Source: Sedimenticola sp.
GTDB taxonomy: Bacteria > Pseudomonadota > Gammaproteobacteria > Chromatiales > Chromatiaceae
Assembly: GCA_002869585.1 (NCBI GenBank)
Contig: PKUO01000088.1
Location: forward strand, 1-64,000
Direction of reading: 5' to 3'
DNA: 64,000 nucleotides
Shown: positions 25,141 to 34,768 of the stretch, piece by piece
Position numbering within the stretch: position 1 is the stretch's first letter
Layout: each line of letters opens with the position of its first letter
Translations under genes and position numbers: made by a program
Notes under the pieces: model-generated
What the model was told of the DNA's origin: nothing
Database searches by the model: none
What the model saw: the letters and a program-made list of their open reading frames with translations, nothing else

Positions 25141-26838
25141 TCACTCTACGTTTAAGCGTGTCCAGAGTCGTTTATGTTGAGCGAGACTTGTTGACCGGGT
25201 CAGTTGCAGGTGGAGCAGGGAGACGCCATGTGAATTGGCCGCCTCTGAGATGTGATTGGCCAGTTGCCCTGGAGTGGTTGGCAGATAATCGACCCCGAAT
25301 CCTTGGACAATGGCCGGTATATCAACTTCATTTGGCGTGCTAAACAGCGCATCATGCTCCGGCAGTACCGCCTGGGGCAGGTGGTCGAATATGCCGCCGC
25401 CGCCATTGTCCAGAACCAGTAGTGTGGCGTTTAATCCCTTTGCCGCAGCCAGCGAGCCGATGTCGTGGATCAGGGTCAGGTCACCGAGCAGTCCGACCAC
25501 CGGCTGCCTGCAGGCGCTGGCCATTCCCAGCAGGGTGGCGATATTGCCATCAATGCCTGATGCCCCACGGTTGCAGGTGATCCGCAACGGCCTTTCTCTG
25601 CCACGGTGAAACCAGTCGAGCTGGCGGATCGGCAGCGAGTTGCCACTCAATAACAGGGTGTTTTCCGGGAGTGTCAGGGTCAGTGTGTCGATCAGCTGTT
25701 TCTCTTCAGGCGCCTCTTCATCGATGATCTCCCTTACGCGCTTTTGCTGGTTTTTCCAGCGTTGCAGATAATCCTCATCAGCCGGTGAAACCCTTGAGCC
25801 CAGACCCTGGGCAACCCCGGCCGGATCGGCCTGTAGCAGGTCCGTCGTCTGGTGCAGGGGATCTGCCCAGCGACCATGGGCATCCACCAGGATATGCCTG
25901 ATGCCGTCCAGCCCCTCAAGGAATTGGTTAAGGGTCTTGGAGACTGGCATGGCCCCGAAGCGTAACACCCATTGTGGTCTGACCTCTCCTGCAAAGGAGG
26001 GATTGCGCAACGCCAGATCGTACAGGGCGATGACCTGTGATCTGTCGTGCGAGCCATCACGCAGATTGGAGAGGGGGTCGGCGAGAATCGGGGCGTTGAG
26101 TCTGTTGGCCAGGACGGCGATTTCGTGGGCTGGCAAGGCTGTGCCGGTCTCTGGCCCGCAGACGATAATGCCGGGGCGAGAGCTGATCGCCTGGGCAACT
26201 CTATCCAGGTGTTCCGGGTTGGGATCGAGTACCGGCCGGGAGAGATGTGCCGGCTGCAGATTGTCTGGTAGCGGAAAATCCACCGGGGTCAGGGGTTCGC
26301 GAAAGGGGATGTTCAGGTGCACCGGACCGGGTAGTGGCCAGTGCGCCGATCCGGCCGCCTGGACTGCGAAGCGGCAGGCGGCGGCATACAGCCCTTGTTC
26401 CGGCAGGGGAAGCTCCATGCTGAATCGGCAACTGTTGCCAAACAGGTCGGTCTGCCGGGTGGTCTGGTTGGCGCCGCACTGGCGCAGTTCAGGAGGCCGA
26501 TCAGCCGAGAGCAGAATCAGGGGGATGCGCGCCAGATCCGCTTCGGTCACTGCCGGCAGCCATTCGCTGACCGCTGTTCCCGAGGTGGCAATCAGGGCGG
26601 TCGGTCTGCCGCTGGCCTTCGCCGCTCCCAGGGCAAAAAAGGCCGCTGTGCGTTCGTCGAGTATGACGCGGGTCTGTAGTTCGGGATGGCGAAAGGCGGC
26701 CAGCGCCAGAGGGGTCGAGCGCGAGCCAGGCGAGATGATCACCTGCAGGACACCACCGGCCCGCAAGCCTTCACAGATGGCCCAGGCCCAGGCGTAGTTC
26801 AGATCGGCATTATCTTTCATCGGTTGAGCATGCCGCAT
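25141..26838 (-). CDS. menD: 2-succinyl-5-enolpyruvyl-6-hydroxy-3-cyclohexene-1-carboxylate synthase (MenD)
   Basis: This 565-residue thiamine-diphosphate enzyme adds 2-oxoglutarate-derived succinic semialdehyde to isochorismate in menaquinone synthesis. It has the MenD start NYAWAWAICEGLRAGGV, the isochorismate/ThDP segment ISPGSRSTPLALA, the ThDP-activating glutamate in LDERTAAFFALG and a C-terminal ThDP-binding GDLTLIHDIGSL. The length is standard. An in-frame ATG at 26820 (MKDNADLNY) may be the true start; neither has a strong ribosome site. It lies 21 bases downstream of menF. Confidence 0.95.
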   Translation of the reverse strand: MRHAQPMKDNADLNYAWAWAICEGLRAGGVLQVIISPGSRSTPLALAAFRHPELQTRVILDERTAAFFALGAAKASGRPTALIATSGTAVSEWLPAVTEADLARIPLILLSADRPPELRQCGANQTTRQTDLFGNSCRFSMELPLPEQGLYAAACRFAVQAAGSAHWPLPGPVHLNIPFREPLTPVDFPLPDNLQPAHLSRPVLDPNPEHLDRVAQAISSRPGIIVCGPETGTALPAHEIAVLANRLNAPILADPLSNLRDGSHDRSQVIALYDLALRNPSFAGEVRPQWVLRFGAMPVSKTLNQFLEGLDGIRHILVDAHGRWADPLHQTTDLLQADPAGVAQGLGSRVSPADEDYLQRWKNQQKRVREIIDEEAPEEKQLIDTLTLTLPENTLLLSGNSLPIRQLDWFHRGRERPLRITCNRGASGIDGNIATLLGMASACRQPVVGLLGDLTLIHDIGSLAAAKGLNATLLVLDNGGGGIFDHLPQAVLPEHDALFSTPNEVDIPAIVQGFGVDYLPTTPGQLANHISEAANSHGVSLLHLQLTRSTSLAQHKRLWTRLNVE

Positions 26839-26859
26839 TACCGCGATGGCTGTCCATTC

Positions 26860-28191
26860 CTACGCCTCTTGCAGCGCTTTGGCGGTATTGTCCAGCTTCA
26901 GTTCGGTCTCTTCCCACTCCGCCAGGGAGTTGGAATCGGCCACCAGGCCGGCGCCGGCGAACAGATCGACCTGGTTTTGTCGGATACAGGCACAACGCAG
27001 CACCACGTTCAGCGCGGCATCACCGGCGGTGTCGATCCAGCCGGTCAGCCCCGTGAACAAGCGGCGGTCGAGGGGCTCATGCCGGTCGAGCCACGGTTGG
27101 GCGTCGTCACGAGGGTAGCCGCAGATCGCCGGACTGGGGTGCAGTCGCTGGGCAATACACAATGGGTGTTGCGCCTGCTTGAGTGTGCCCCTGATCGGGG
27201 TGTAGAGATGCTGCAATCCGCGCAGCTTGAGCAGGGTCGGTTGTGGATTGATCTCCAGTTGCGAGCAGAGCGGAGAGAGCCCTTCCCGCAGGGAGTCGAC
27301 CACCAGTTGGTGCTCATGCTGGTTTTTCCTGTCGTGCAGCAACCATTGCCCCAGCTTGTTATCGACACTTTCCCAGGGATCGCGGCGGATGGTGCCGGCC
27401 ACTGCTTCGGAAAACACCTGGTCCCGTTGCTGGTCGAGCAGGATCTCCGGGGATGCGCCAAGCCAGCAGCCATCCTCCCGGTCCAGGGCGAAGATTGTGC
27501 AGCCGGACTGCTGATAGAGCAGTGTCTGAATCAGATGGGCGGTGGAGAGTTCGCGCTGCGCCTGCAGGCGCACCTGGCGGGTCAGCACCAGCTTGCTCAG
27601 CCGATTGTGTGCCAGCTCGTTGACCGCTTTATCGGCCAGACTCAGCCAGACAGTGGCATCCGGTGTCTGTTGCAGTTGCGTCAGCTGGGGTGGTCCCGGC
27701 AGGGGTTTGCCGGGTGTGGTGAGTGCTTTCAGACCGCGTTCCAGGAGATCAGGCCAGAGTTGCGGTTGTTGCGGGTCGGGGGTGACGGTGAGCCTGGTCA
27801 GCCCCTGATTCTGCTGGAACTGAACTGACGGAAGATTGAGACGGCCTTGCCGGCGTTCCGATGCCAGGGTAAAACGTGGCGCAAGCGCACAGCCCTGGGG
27901 ATCGATATGCCGCAGTTCTGCACAGAAGGTCTGGGCGGCATCGGCCAGATCAAGCAGGTGCGACTCCCCGCTGGCGTTGCATTGCCAGGCGCTACCCAGC
28001 CCAAGCCAGTAGTCTTCCCTGTCCGGACGTGCCCAGAAATAGCGTTCATCGGCTATTTGCGGCAGACTATGGACCGGAATTCCGGCGACCGGGAGAGTGA
28101 CGCTGATCCACTGACCCTGTTCTGCCCGGGCCTGCTCCAGCAACTCTTTGAACCTCAAAACCAGGGTGTGAATGTCCGTCATGTCTCTCAA
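26860..28191 (-). CDS. menF: Isochorismate synthase (MenF-type)
   Basis: This 443-residue chorismate-utilising enzyme makes isochorismate, the first committed step to menaquinone. The C-terminal half holds the family motifs KLVLTRQVRLQ, PEILLDQQRDQVFSEAVAGT and FAGAGLVADSNSLAEWEETELK (in part). A siderophore-type isochorismate synthase is an alternative in principle, but the adjacent menD decides the role. The ATG at 28182 (MTDIHTL) could be the start instead. It is divergent from menC, so the two halves of the pathway share a short promoter region near 28200-28250. Confidence 0.93.
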   Translation of the reverse strand: MRDMTDIHTLVLRFKELLEQARAEQGQWISVTLPVAGIPVHSLPQIADERYFWARPDREDYWLGLGSAWQCNASGESHLLDLADAAQTFCAELRHIDPQGCALAPRFTLASERRQGRLNLPSVQFQQNQGLTRLTVTPDPQQPQLWPDLLERGLKALTTPGKPLPGPPQLTQLQQTPDATVWLSLADKAVNELAHNRLSKLVLTRQVRLQAQRELSTAHLIQTLLYQQSGCTIFALDREDGCWLGASPEILLDQQRDQVFSEAVAGTIRRDPWESVDNKLGQWLLHDRKNQHEHQLVVDSLREGLSPLCSQLEINPQPTLLKLRGLQHLYTPIRGTLKQAQHPLCIAQRLHPSPAICGYPRDDAQPWLDRHEPLDRRLFTGLTGWIDTAGDAALNVVLRCACIRQNQVDLFAGAGLVADSNSLAEWEETELKLDNTAKALQEA

Positions 28192-28254
28192 TCTTGGATC
28201 TGCCCCGCGGCAACGACCCGTGTTTTACACCAGCAAAACGACTACGACAAGCTA

Positions 28255-29319
28255 ATGGCCATCACCCAGGCAACTCTCCATCCCTATCGGTTACGGCTGA
28301 AACGTCCCTGGATCACGGCAAGCGGCCGGATCGACTGGCGTCAGGGGTGGTTGCTGGCGATACGCGACAGCGCTGGCATTACCGGTTGGGGTGATTGCGC
28401 GCCGCTGCCGGAGGCGGGCAGCGAGAGTCACCAAAAGGGTGCCGATTCTCTGGCCCAGTTTATCCGTCATCTGCCGGGAGGTGAACCCGATCTTTTCATC
28501 GGACAGCAGAATGACCTGCCTCCTGCCGCCCGTTGTGCCGTGGAAACGGCTGTGCTGGATCTGCAGGCGCGTCGTCATGGCATCTCGTTTACCGAACAGT
28601 TGGGTGCCGGGCGACAGTCGTGTATAGCAGTCAATGCCGCCTGTGGTGATCTGTTGGGCGGTGGGCAGGCTTGTGCTGACCAGGCGATTGCCTCGGGCTT
28701 TCGGATCATCAAATTCAAGATCGGGGTGGCTGATCCTGCCCGGGAGATTGCCATCCTGGAAGCAGTGGCACGGGAGTGTGGCAGGAAAATCGCCTTTCGA
28801 CTGGATGCCAATGGCGCCTGGAATTTGCAGCAGGCAATCGAGTTCATCGGCCAGCTGCAGGGGCTGAATATCGAGTCTCTGGAGGAGCCGCTCATGCGGT
28901 CTGAACTGGATCAGTTCAACCAGTTGCAGGAGCGGTGTGATTTTCCCCTGGCGCTGGATGAATCGCTGGCGCATCTCGATCCTGCTGCTGCGCTGGCGTT
29001 GACGGGTGCGCGTCGCTGGGTGTTGAAACCGACCGTGTTGGGAGGGCCGTTGGCAGTGATGGGCTGGGCCGGGGTGGCGGCTGATGCGGGGACCGAAGTG
29101 GTGGTCACCAGCAGCCTGGAGTCGGTCATCGGGGTGGCGATGTGCGCCCAGTTGGCGGCAGCCCTGCCTCCTGGACCGGTGCATGGTCTGGCTACCGGTG
29201 GCTGGTATGTCGAGGATGTCGCTCCGGTGTTGGAGATCGACCGGGGCTCGTTGCTGCTGCCGCAAGGACCCGGCCTCGGTCATGCGCCGGATATGTGCTG
29301 GCTGGCAAAGCAGGGTTGA
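28255..29319 (+). CDS. menC: o-Succinylbenzoate synthase (MenC)
   Basis: This enolase-superfamily dehydratase has the lysine pair KFKIGV, metal ligands in FRLDANGAW, LEEP and LDESL, and the second catalytic lysine in VLKPTVLGG. It starts at 28255 (MAITQATLHPYRLRLKRPW), where homology to MenC begins. The frame is open further left, but that sequence overlaps menF antisense and looks non-coding. Length 354. It forms 2-succinylbenzoate from SHCHC. Its ribosome site is weak, and it lies 23 bases before the thioesterase gene. Confidence 0.92.
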   Translation: MAITQATLHPYRLRLKRPWITASGRIDWRQGWLLAIRDSAGITGWGDCAPLPEAGSESHQKGADSLAQFIRHLPGGEPDLFIGQQNDLPPAARCAVETAVLDLQARRHGISFTEQLGAGRQSCIAVNAACGDLLGGGQACADQAIASGFRIIKFKIGVADPAREIAILEAVARECGRKIAFRLDANGAWNLQQAIEFIGQLQGLNIESLEEPLMRSELDQFNQLQERCDFPLALDESLAHLDPAAALALTGARRWVLKPTVLGGPLAVMGWAGVAADAGTEVVVTSSLESVIGVAMCAQLAAALPPGPVHGLATGGWYVEDVAPVLEIDRGSLLLPQGPGLGHAPDMCWLAKQG

Positions 29320-29342
29320 ATCAAGAGAAGGGAGATTGCCGA

Positions 29343-29732
29343 ATGTTCGAGCAGAAAACAGCGATACTGATGGGGCAGGTGGATGCCGCAGGGGTGGTGT
29401 TCGGGCCGCGCCTGCTGGAGATGGCGCACGCGGCCTACGAGGCCTTTCTGTTTGAGAATGGCTGGTCGGTTCAGCGAATTCTGGATGAAGGCTGGGCGCT
29501 GCCCATTGTCCACCTGGAGGCGGATTTTTCCGGGCCCTTGCGCCTGGGTGATCTGGTAACAGTACAGCTGTCAGTCGAGCGCTTGGGCGGGAGCAGCTTT
29601 ACCCTGGGCTATGCGTTTGTCAAACAGGGGCAGGTGGCGGCCAGTGCGAGAAGTGTGCATGTGGCGCTGATTGCGGGTGACAAGTCGCCGTTGCCGGATG
29701 ACTTTCGCCACATATTGTCGCCTCACGCCTGA
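29343..29732 (+). CDS. Hot-dog thioesterase, probably DHNA-CoA hydrolase
   Basis: This 129-residue 4HBT-family protein has the signature MGQVDAAGVVFGPRLLEMAH, in which the Asp and the AGVVF match the 4-hydroxybenzoyl-CoA thioesterase active site. GGGAG lies eight bases before the ATG at 29343. Its position between menC and menE suggests that it hydrolyses 1,4-dihydroxy-2-naphthoyl-CoA, the MenI step; this is inference from context. Its end overlaps the convergent menE by 10 bases. Confidence 0.8.
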   Translation: MFEQKTAILMGQVDAAGVVFGPRLLEMAHAAYEAFLFENGWSVQRILDEGWALPIVHLEADFSGPLRLGDLVTVQLSVERLGGSSFTLGYAFVKQGQVAASARSVHVALIAGDKSPLPDDFRHILSPHA

Positions 29733-31087
29733 GCGGCCAGGCGTTTCACGCCCAGACGATCGATCTTGCCGTTACTGAGCAGCGGCAGCTTTTCCAGGCA
29801 GATCACCCGGCGCGGGCGCATGGCCGCCGGCAGCCGGTCGCGGCACCACGCCAGTAGTTGCTCCATATCGTTAACGCCGCTCACCACGGCGGTGATGATC
29901 TCGCCGTAGACCGGGTCCGGCGTGCCGGTCACGACTACCTCTCTGAGGCCGGGATAGGCCTGCAGCAACTGTTCAATCTGTGCCGGATGGACATTGATTC
30001 CGCCACTGATGATCATCGCGTCACTGCGCCCCAGCAGCTGTAGCGAACCCTGTTCATCCAGCCTGCCGAGGTCATTGGTCTGAAACCAGCCGTCGGCTTC
30101 CAGTCCCACGCCCGGTTGCAGCGCGGGATTGAGATAGCCGGTCATCAGCATCGGACCGCGCAGCTGAATCGGCCCATACTCCTCGGACGCGGTTTTGGCA
30201 ATTCTCACCTGCATGCCGTTCAGGGGGTGGCCGACCCTGCCGGGTTGCCAGTCGCGCTCACGGGTGCACAGGGTCGCTACCTGGGAGCCTGCCTCGCTCA
30301 GACCATAGCTGACGCACAGCGGCCAGCCCTGGTCGATGGCCGCGCGATAGAGCGTGGAGGAGAGTGCGCCGCCCCCGATCAGTACCTTGCGCAGATGCTC
30401 CGGTGGCGGTTGCTGTTTGCTCTGTTCCAGCAAGCGGGCCAGCATCGCCGGGACCAGCGAGAGGTGGGTCACCGGTTGCTGGCGCAGACGCGCCCAGACG
30501 GTCTCGGCATCGAAGCCGGGCAACAGGCTGACCCTCGCGGCTTGAAGCAGCGTCCGCTCCAGTATCGCCATGCCGCCGATGTGCCAGGGGGCGAGGCAGA
30601 GCAGCCAGAGATCATCCCGTTGCAGGTGCAGACGCCGGTTGGCCGCTTCTGCTGCCGCCTCGATGGCGGGTGCGCTGAGCATCACCCCCCGCGCTTGCCC
30701 CTCGCTGCCGCTGGTGTGGATGATCAGACCGATGGGCAATGGCGGAGCATCCGCTTGCCGGGGATGGTGCAGGGTCTCGTTGCGGGAGCGCCGCTGGATG
30801 ACCAGGCTGTTATCCCTGCCCCTATCCAGCAGAACCGCGTTACCGGCGCTTGCCAGAATCCGGCTGACCTGCTCATCGGTCAGATCCGGGTTGAGGGGCA
30901 TGAACGGCTGCTCCACGGCGTGGGCCAGCGCCCAGATCCAGGGCCAGACGGCGGGGTCTTTGCTCTGAACCGCGAGGACATTTTCAGGTCCAATCTGGAG
31001 TTCCCCCAGTCTGGGGATCAGTTTCCCGACCCGCTCGATCAGGGCCGCAGGATGAAATGGCAGGTCTGTGTGCTGGAATGGATGCAT
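29723..31087 (-). CDS. menE: o-Succinylbenzoate-CoA ligase (MenE)
   Basis: This 454-residue acyl-adenylate-forming enzyme activates 2-succinylbenzoate with ATP and CoA. It has the AMP-binding loop IIHTSGSEGQARGV, the SYGLSEAGSQVA motif, the hinge region LGRSDAMIISGGINVHP and the C-terminal catalytic lysine in LPLLSNGKIDRLGVK. Assignment to MenE rests on length and on the surrounding men genes. It runs opposite to menC, the thioesterase and menB, so the cluster is not a single operon. Confidence 0.88.
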   Translation of the reverse strand: MHPFQHTDLPFHPAALIERVGKLIPRLGELQIGPENVLAVQSKDPAVWPWIWALAHAVEQPFMPLNPDLTDEQVSRILASAGNAVLLDRGRDNSLVIQRRSRNETLHHPRQADAPPLPIGLIIHTSGSEGQARGVMLSAPAIEAAAEAANRRLHLQRDDLWLLCLAPWHIGGMAILERTLLQAARVSLLPGFDAETVWARLRQQPVTHLSLVPAMLARLLEQSKQQPPPEHLRKVLIGGGALSSTLYRAAIDQGWPLCVSYGLSEAGSQVATLCTRERDWQPGRVGHPLNGMQVRIAKTASEEYGPIQLRGPMLMTGYLNPALQPGVGLEADGWFQTNDLGRLDEQGSLQLLGRSDAMIISGGINVHPAQIEQLLQAYPGLREVVVTGTPDPVYGEIITAVVSGVNDMEQLLAWCRDRLPAAMRPRRVICLEKLPLLSNGKIDRLGVKRLAAQA

Positions 31088-31183
31088 GTGTCAGGGAATT
31101 GAATTGACCGATGTTAATGTATTGTCCCTATTATGGCGTCAGAATCGCCGCCACTGAATGCTTTTCGGAATTTGAGGATTACC

Positions 31184-31705
31184 ATGCAGAGACGAAACTT
31201 TCTACTTGCCCTGGGTATGAGCGCTGTTGCGCCGCTGGCAACCGCTGTTGAGATCACCACCCCGGTGGAGTCTCTGAGCGACCGGCCACCGATGCCCGAT
31301 TTCCAGCTGACCGACCTGGATGGCAAGGTCTATCGCCCGGAGGATTTTCGCGGTCGGGTGCTGATCGTCAACTTCTGGGCCACCTGGTGCCCACCCTGTC
31401 GCGCGGAAATGCCCTCCATGGAGCGCATGCTGGAGAATTTCAAAGATGCGCCACTGGCATTGATCGCCATCGCCATGGGGCAGACGGAAAAGCAGGTCAG
31501 GGAGTTTGCCGCGGAGAATCCGCACAGCTTCCCGCTGCTGCCGGATCCGGACGGCAAGGTGTCAGAGGCCTTCGGGGTCACCGGCCTGCCCACCACTTTT
31601 GTAGTGGATGGCGGCGGCAATATGGTGTTCCGTGCTGAAGGTGGCCGCCAGTGGGATTCCGAAAGGCTGTTGCGCACCATCAGCCTGGTGCTCCCCAAGT
31701 CATAG
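31184..31705 (+). CDS. TlpA-family thiol-disulfide protein with Tat-like signal
   Basis: This 173-residue exported thioredoxin has a WCPPC active site (FWATWCPPCRAEMPSME) and the TlpA core LPTTFVVDGGGNMVFRAEG (in part). The start is placed at 31184 because GAGG lies six bases upstream and the signal peptide begins there: MQRRNFLLALGMSAVAPLATA has a twin-arginine followed by N-F-L, close to a Tat motif. An open frame to 31133 adds residues without export logic. TlpA-like proteins reduce periplasmic disulfides, often for cytochrome maturation. The location between menE and menB is unusual. Confidence 0.82.
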   Translation: MQRRNFLLALGMSAVAPLATAVEITTPVESLSDRPPMPDFQLTDLDGKVYRPEDFRGRVLIVNFWATWCPPCRAEMPSMERMLENFKDAPLALIAIAMGQTEKQVREFAAENPHSFPLLPDPDGKVSEAFGVTGLPTTFVVDGGGNMVFRAEGGRQWDSERLLRTISLVLPKS

Positions 31706-31758
31706 GTTAGAATCACGGCTCACCCGCTTTGGGTGGATACTATTTGTGAGGGTTGATG

Positions 31759-32580
31759 ATGAATTGGCAGAAGGTCGCAGGCAGCGCGTTTGAGGATATC
31801 CGGTACGAGCAGGCCGAGGGCATGGCCAAGATCACCATCAACCGCCCCGAAGTGCGCAACGCCTTTCGCCCGGAAACGGTCAGCGAACTGATCAACGCCT
31901 TTCACCATGCCCATCATGATCCGAATGTCGGTGTGATCATCCTCACCGGCGAAGGCCCAGAGGCCTTCTGTTCCGGCGGTGATCAGCGTATCCGCGGCAG
32001 CGAGGGCGGCTACAAGGACCAGGTCGGCGTGCAGCATCTCAACGTGCTCGATCTGCAGATACAGATTCGACGCCTGCCAAAGCCGGTTGTGGCGATGGTG
32101 GCCGGCTATGCGATCGGTGGCGGGCATGTGCTGCATCTGGTCTGTGACCTGACCATCGCTGCCGAAAATGCCCGCTTTGGCCAGACCGGCCCGAAGGTGG
32201 GCAGTTTCGATGCCGGGCTGGGTGCCGGCCTGATGGCCAGAACCGTGGGGCTCAAGCGGGCCAAGGAGATCTGGTTTCTCTGTCGCCAGTACAATGTCGC
32301 CGAGGCCCTGGAGATGGGGCTGGTGAATACGGTGGTGCCCCTGGAGCGGCTGGAGCAGGAGACCATCGACTGGTGTCGGCAGATGCTCACTCACTCACCC
32401 ACCGCGCTGCGCCTGCTCAAGGCCGGCTTCAACGCGGATACCGATGGACTGGCGGGGATTCAGGAACTGGCGGGCAATGCCACCGGGCTCTATTACATGA
32501 CCCCCGAGGCGAACGAAGGCAAACAGGCGTTTCTGGAGAAGCGGCCGCCGGATTTCTCGAAGTTCCCACGGCGGCCCTGA
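31759..32580 (+). CDS. menB: 1,4-Dihydroxy-2-naphthoyl-CoA synthase (MenB)
   Basis: This 273-residue crotonase-fold enzyme closes the naphthoquinone ring. It has the oxyanion-hole regions [11 protein letters not shown] and [20 protein letters not shown], and [18 protein letters not shown] as in the bicarbonate-dependent E. coli-type MenB. It ends [10 protein letters not shown], the typical MenB tail. Of three adjacent possible starts (TTG 31753, ATG 31756, ATG 31759) the last is best spaced from GAGGG at 31748-31752. It follows the TlpA-like gene and converges on hemF. Confidence 0.95.
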   Translation: MNWQKVAGSAFEDIRYEQAEGMAKITINRPEVRNAFRPETVSELINAFHHAHHDPNVGVIILTGEGPEAFCSGGDQRIRGSEGGYKDQVGVQHLNVLDLQIQIRRLPKPVVAMVAGYAIGGGHVLHLVCDLTIAAENARFGQTGPKVGSFDAGLGAGLMARTVGLKRAKEIWFLCRQYNVAEALEMGLVNTVVPLERLEQETIDWCRQMLTHSPTALRLLKAGFNADTDGLAGIQELAGNATGLYYMTPEANEGKQAFLEKRPPDFSKFPRRP

Positions 32581-32604
32581 TCAGCTCTTATCCAGGGGCG
32601 GGCG

Positions 32605-33534
<930 letters not shown>

Positions 33535-33562
33535 TTATCGCTGTTTCGACAACGATAGCATC

Positions 33563-34120
33563 TCAGGCGCGGATGATGCGACCGCTGGCGGCATCGATGA
33601 TGCGGCTGGGGGTCAGGCGCCTGCCGGTGTCGCCGACCAGGAGGTAATCCAGCCGATCATCAAACATGCGCCGCACCGTCAGGGCATTGCGCGCCGGGGG
33701 GAGGCCGGCAGGGTTGGCGCTGGTAGAGACCAGCGGAGAGTTGCACGCCCGGCACAGGGCGGCGGTCAGGGGGTGGTCGCTGACCCTGACGGCCAGGGTC
33801 GCATGTTTACCGCTCAGCCAATAGGGCAGATCCGGGGCAGCTGGCAGCAGCCAGGTGGTTGGGCCGGGCCAACTGGCAAACACCCGTTGCATCGCCTCAT
33901 CATCCAGCGGGGTGATGAAGGGTCGCAACTGGGCATAGTCGGCCGCGACGAGAATCAGCCCCTTGTCGATCGGGCGCTGCTTCAGCCTGAGTATGCCCAG
34001 CACCGCATCGGCGTTGAGCGGGTCGCACCCCAGCCCGTAGACCGCCTCGGTCGGGTAGGCGAGAAGGCCGCCCGAGCGGAAATGGCGGGCAGCCTCTCTC
34101 AGCTTCCAGGGGTGGACCAC
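33563..34120 (-). CDS. tsaC: Threonylcarbamoyl-AMP synthase (TsaC/YrdC)
   Basis: This 185-residue protein makes threonylcarbamoyladenylate for the t6A modification of ANN-decoding tRNAs. It has the Sua5/YciO/YrdC start GGLLAYPTEAVYGLGCDPLN, the KQRPIDKGLIL segment and SANPAGLPPARN. It is the short YrdC form without the Sua5 C-terminal domain. Its position between purE and hemF resembles that in other gammaproteobacteria, where tsaC sits near aroE and hemF. Confidence 0.93.
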   Translation of the reverse strand: MVHPWKLREAARHFRSGGLLAYPTEAVYGLGCDPLNADAVLGILRLKQRPIDKGLILVAADYAQLRPFITPLDDEAMQRVFASWPGPTTWLLPAAPDLPYWLSGKHATLAVRVSDHPLTAALCRACNSPLVSTSANPAGLPPARNALTVRRMFDDRLDYLLVGDTGRRLTPSRIIDAASGRIIRA

Positions 34121-34145
34121 AAGGCGCCTCTATCGGTCGTTGATT

Positions 34146-34652
34146 TCAGCGGGCCAGCTCGGTCTGCAGTTTGGCGTCTTTGGCCTTTACCTCGTTGGCA
34201 TTCGCCTCACGATCGGCCTTCACCCGGGCTGCCAGCTCGGCATCGGAGAGGGCGAGGATCTGCGCGGCCAGATAGGCGGCGTTCTTGGCGCCGGCCTTGC
34301 CGACCGCGACCGTAGCCACGGGAATGCCACCCGGCATCATGACCGTGGACATCAGCGAATCCAGCCCCTGCAAGGGGCCGGCATCCAGCGGAATGCCGAT
34401 AACCGGTTTCAGGGTTAGGCCCGCGACGGTGCCGGCCAGATGGGCAGCAAGGCCGGCGGCGGCGATAAACACCGCGCAACCGCGCTGGTCGGCATCTTTC
34501 ACATAGCTGTGGGTGGCATCCGGTGTGCGGTGCGCCGAGGTGATCTTCACCTCGAATGGGATATCCAGATCCTTCAGGACAGCCAGTGTTGCCTGTAATA
34601 CCGGCAAATCAGAATCCGAACCCATAAGTACGGCAACAAAAGGTTTACTCAT
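34146..34652 (-). CDS. purE: N5-carboxyaminoimidazole ribonucleotide mutase (PurE)
   Basis: This 168-residue protein has the class I PurE motifs GSDSDLPVLQ, SAHRTPDATHSYV, FIAAAGLAAHLAGTVAG and GIPLDAGPLQGLDSL. It interconverts N5-CAIR and CAIR in purine synthesis. The start at 34652 (MSKPFVAVLMGSDSD) matches the family; the frame is open 13 codons further upstream. The partner purK is not adjacent. The tail beyond about 150 is rich in A, K and E and slightly longer than usual. Confidence 0.94.
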   Translation of the reverse strand: MSKPFVAVLMGSDSDLPVLQATLAVLKDLDIPFEVKITSAHRTPDATHSYVKDADQRGCAVFIAAAGLAAHLAGTVAGLTLKPVIGIPLDAGPLQGLDSLMSTVMMPGGIPVATVAVGKAGAKNAAYLAAQILALSDAELAARVKADREANANEVKAKDAKLQTELAR

Positions 34653-34768
34653 TGTTCCTACTCTTTTCTGTGGAGATAAAAATGAGGGCAAACATACCTG
34701 ATTTGCCGTCTTGGGCCAAATCTATCTCGGTGTTTCGGCTGTTATGTGCACTCTTCCATGAATAATGA

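Noticed and set aside
26686-27828. Long open frame antisense to menF/menD junction (380 codons)
   Set aside because: It spans the menD start and most of menF in the opposite direction and resembles no protein.
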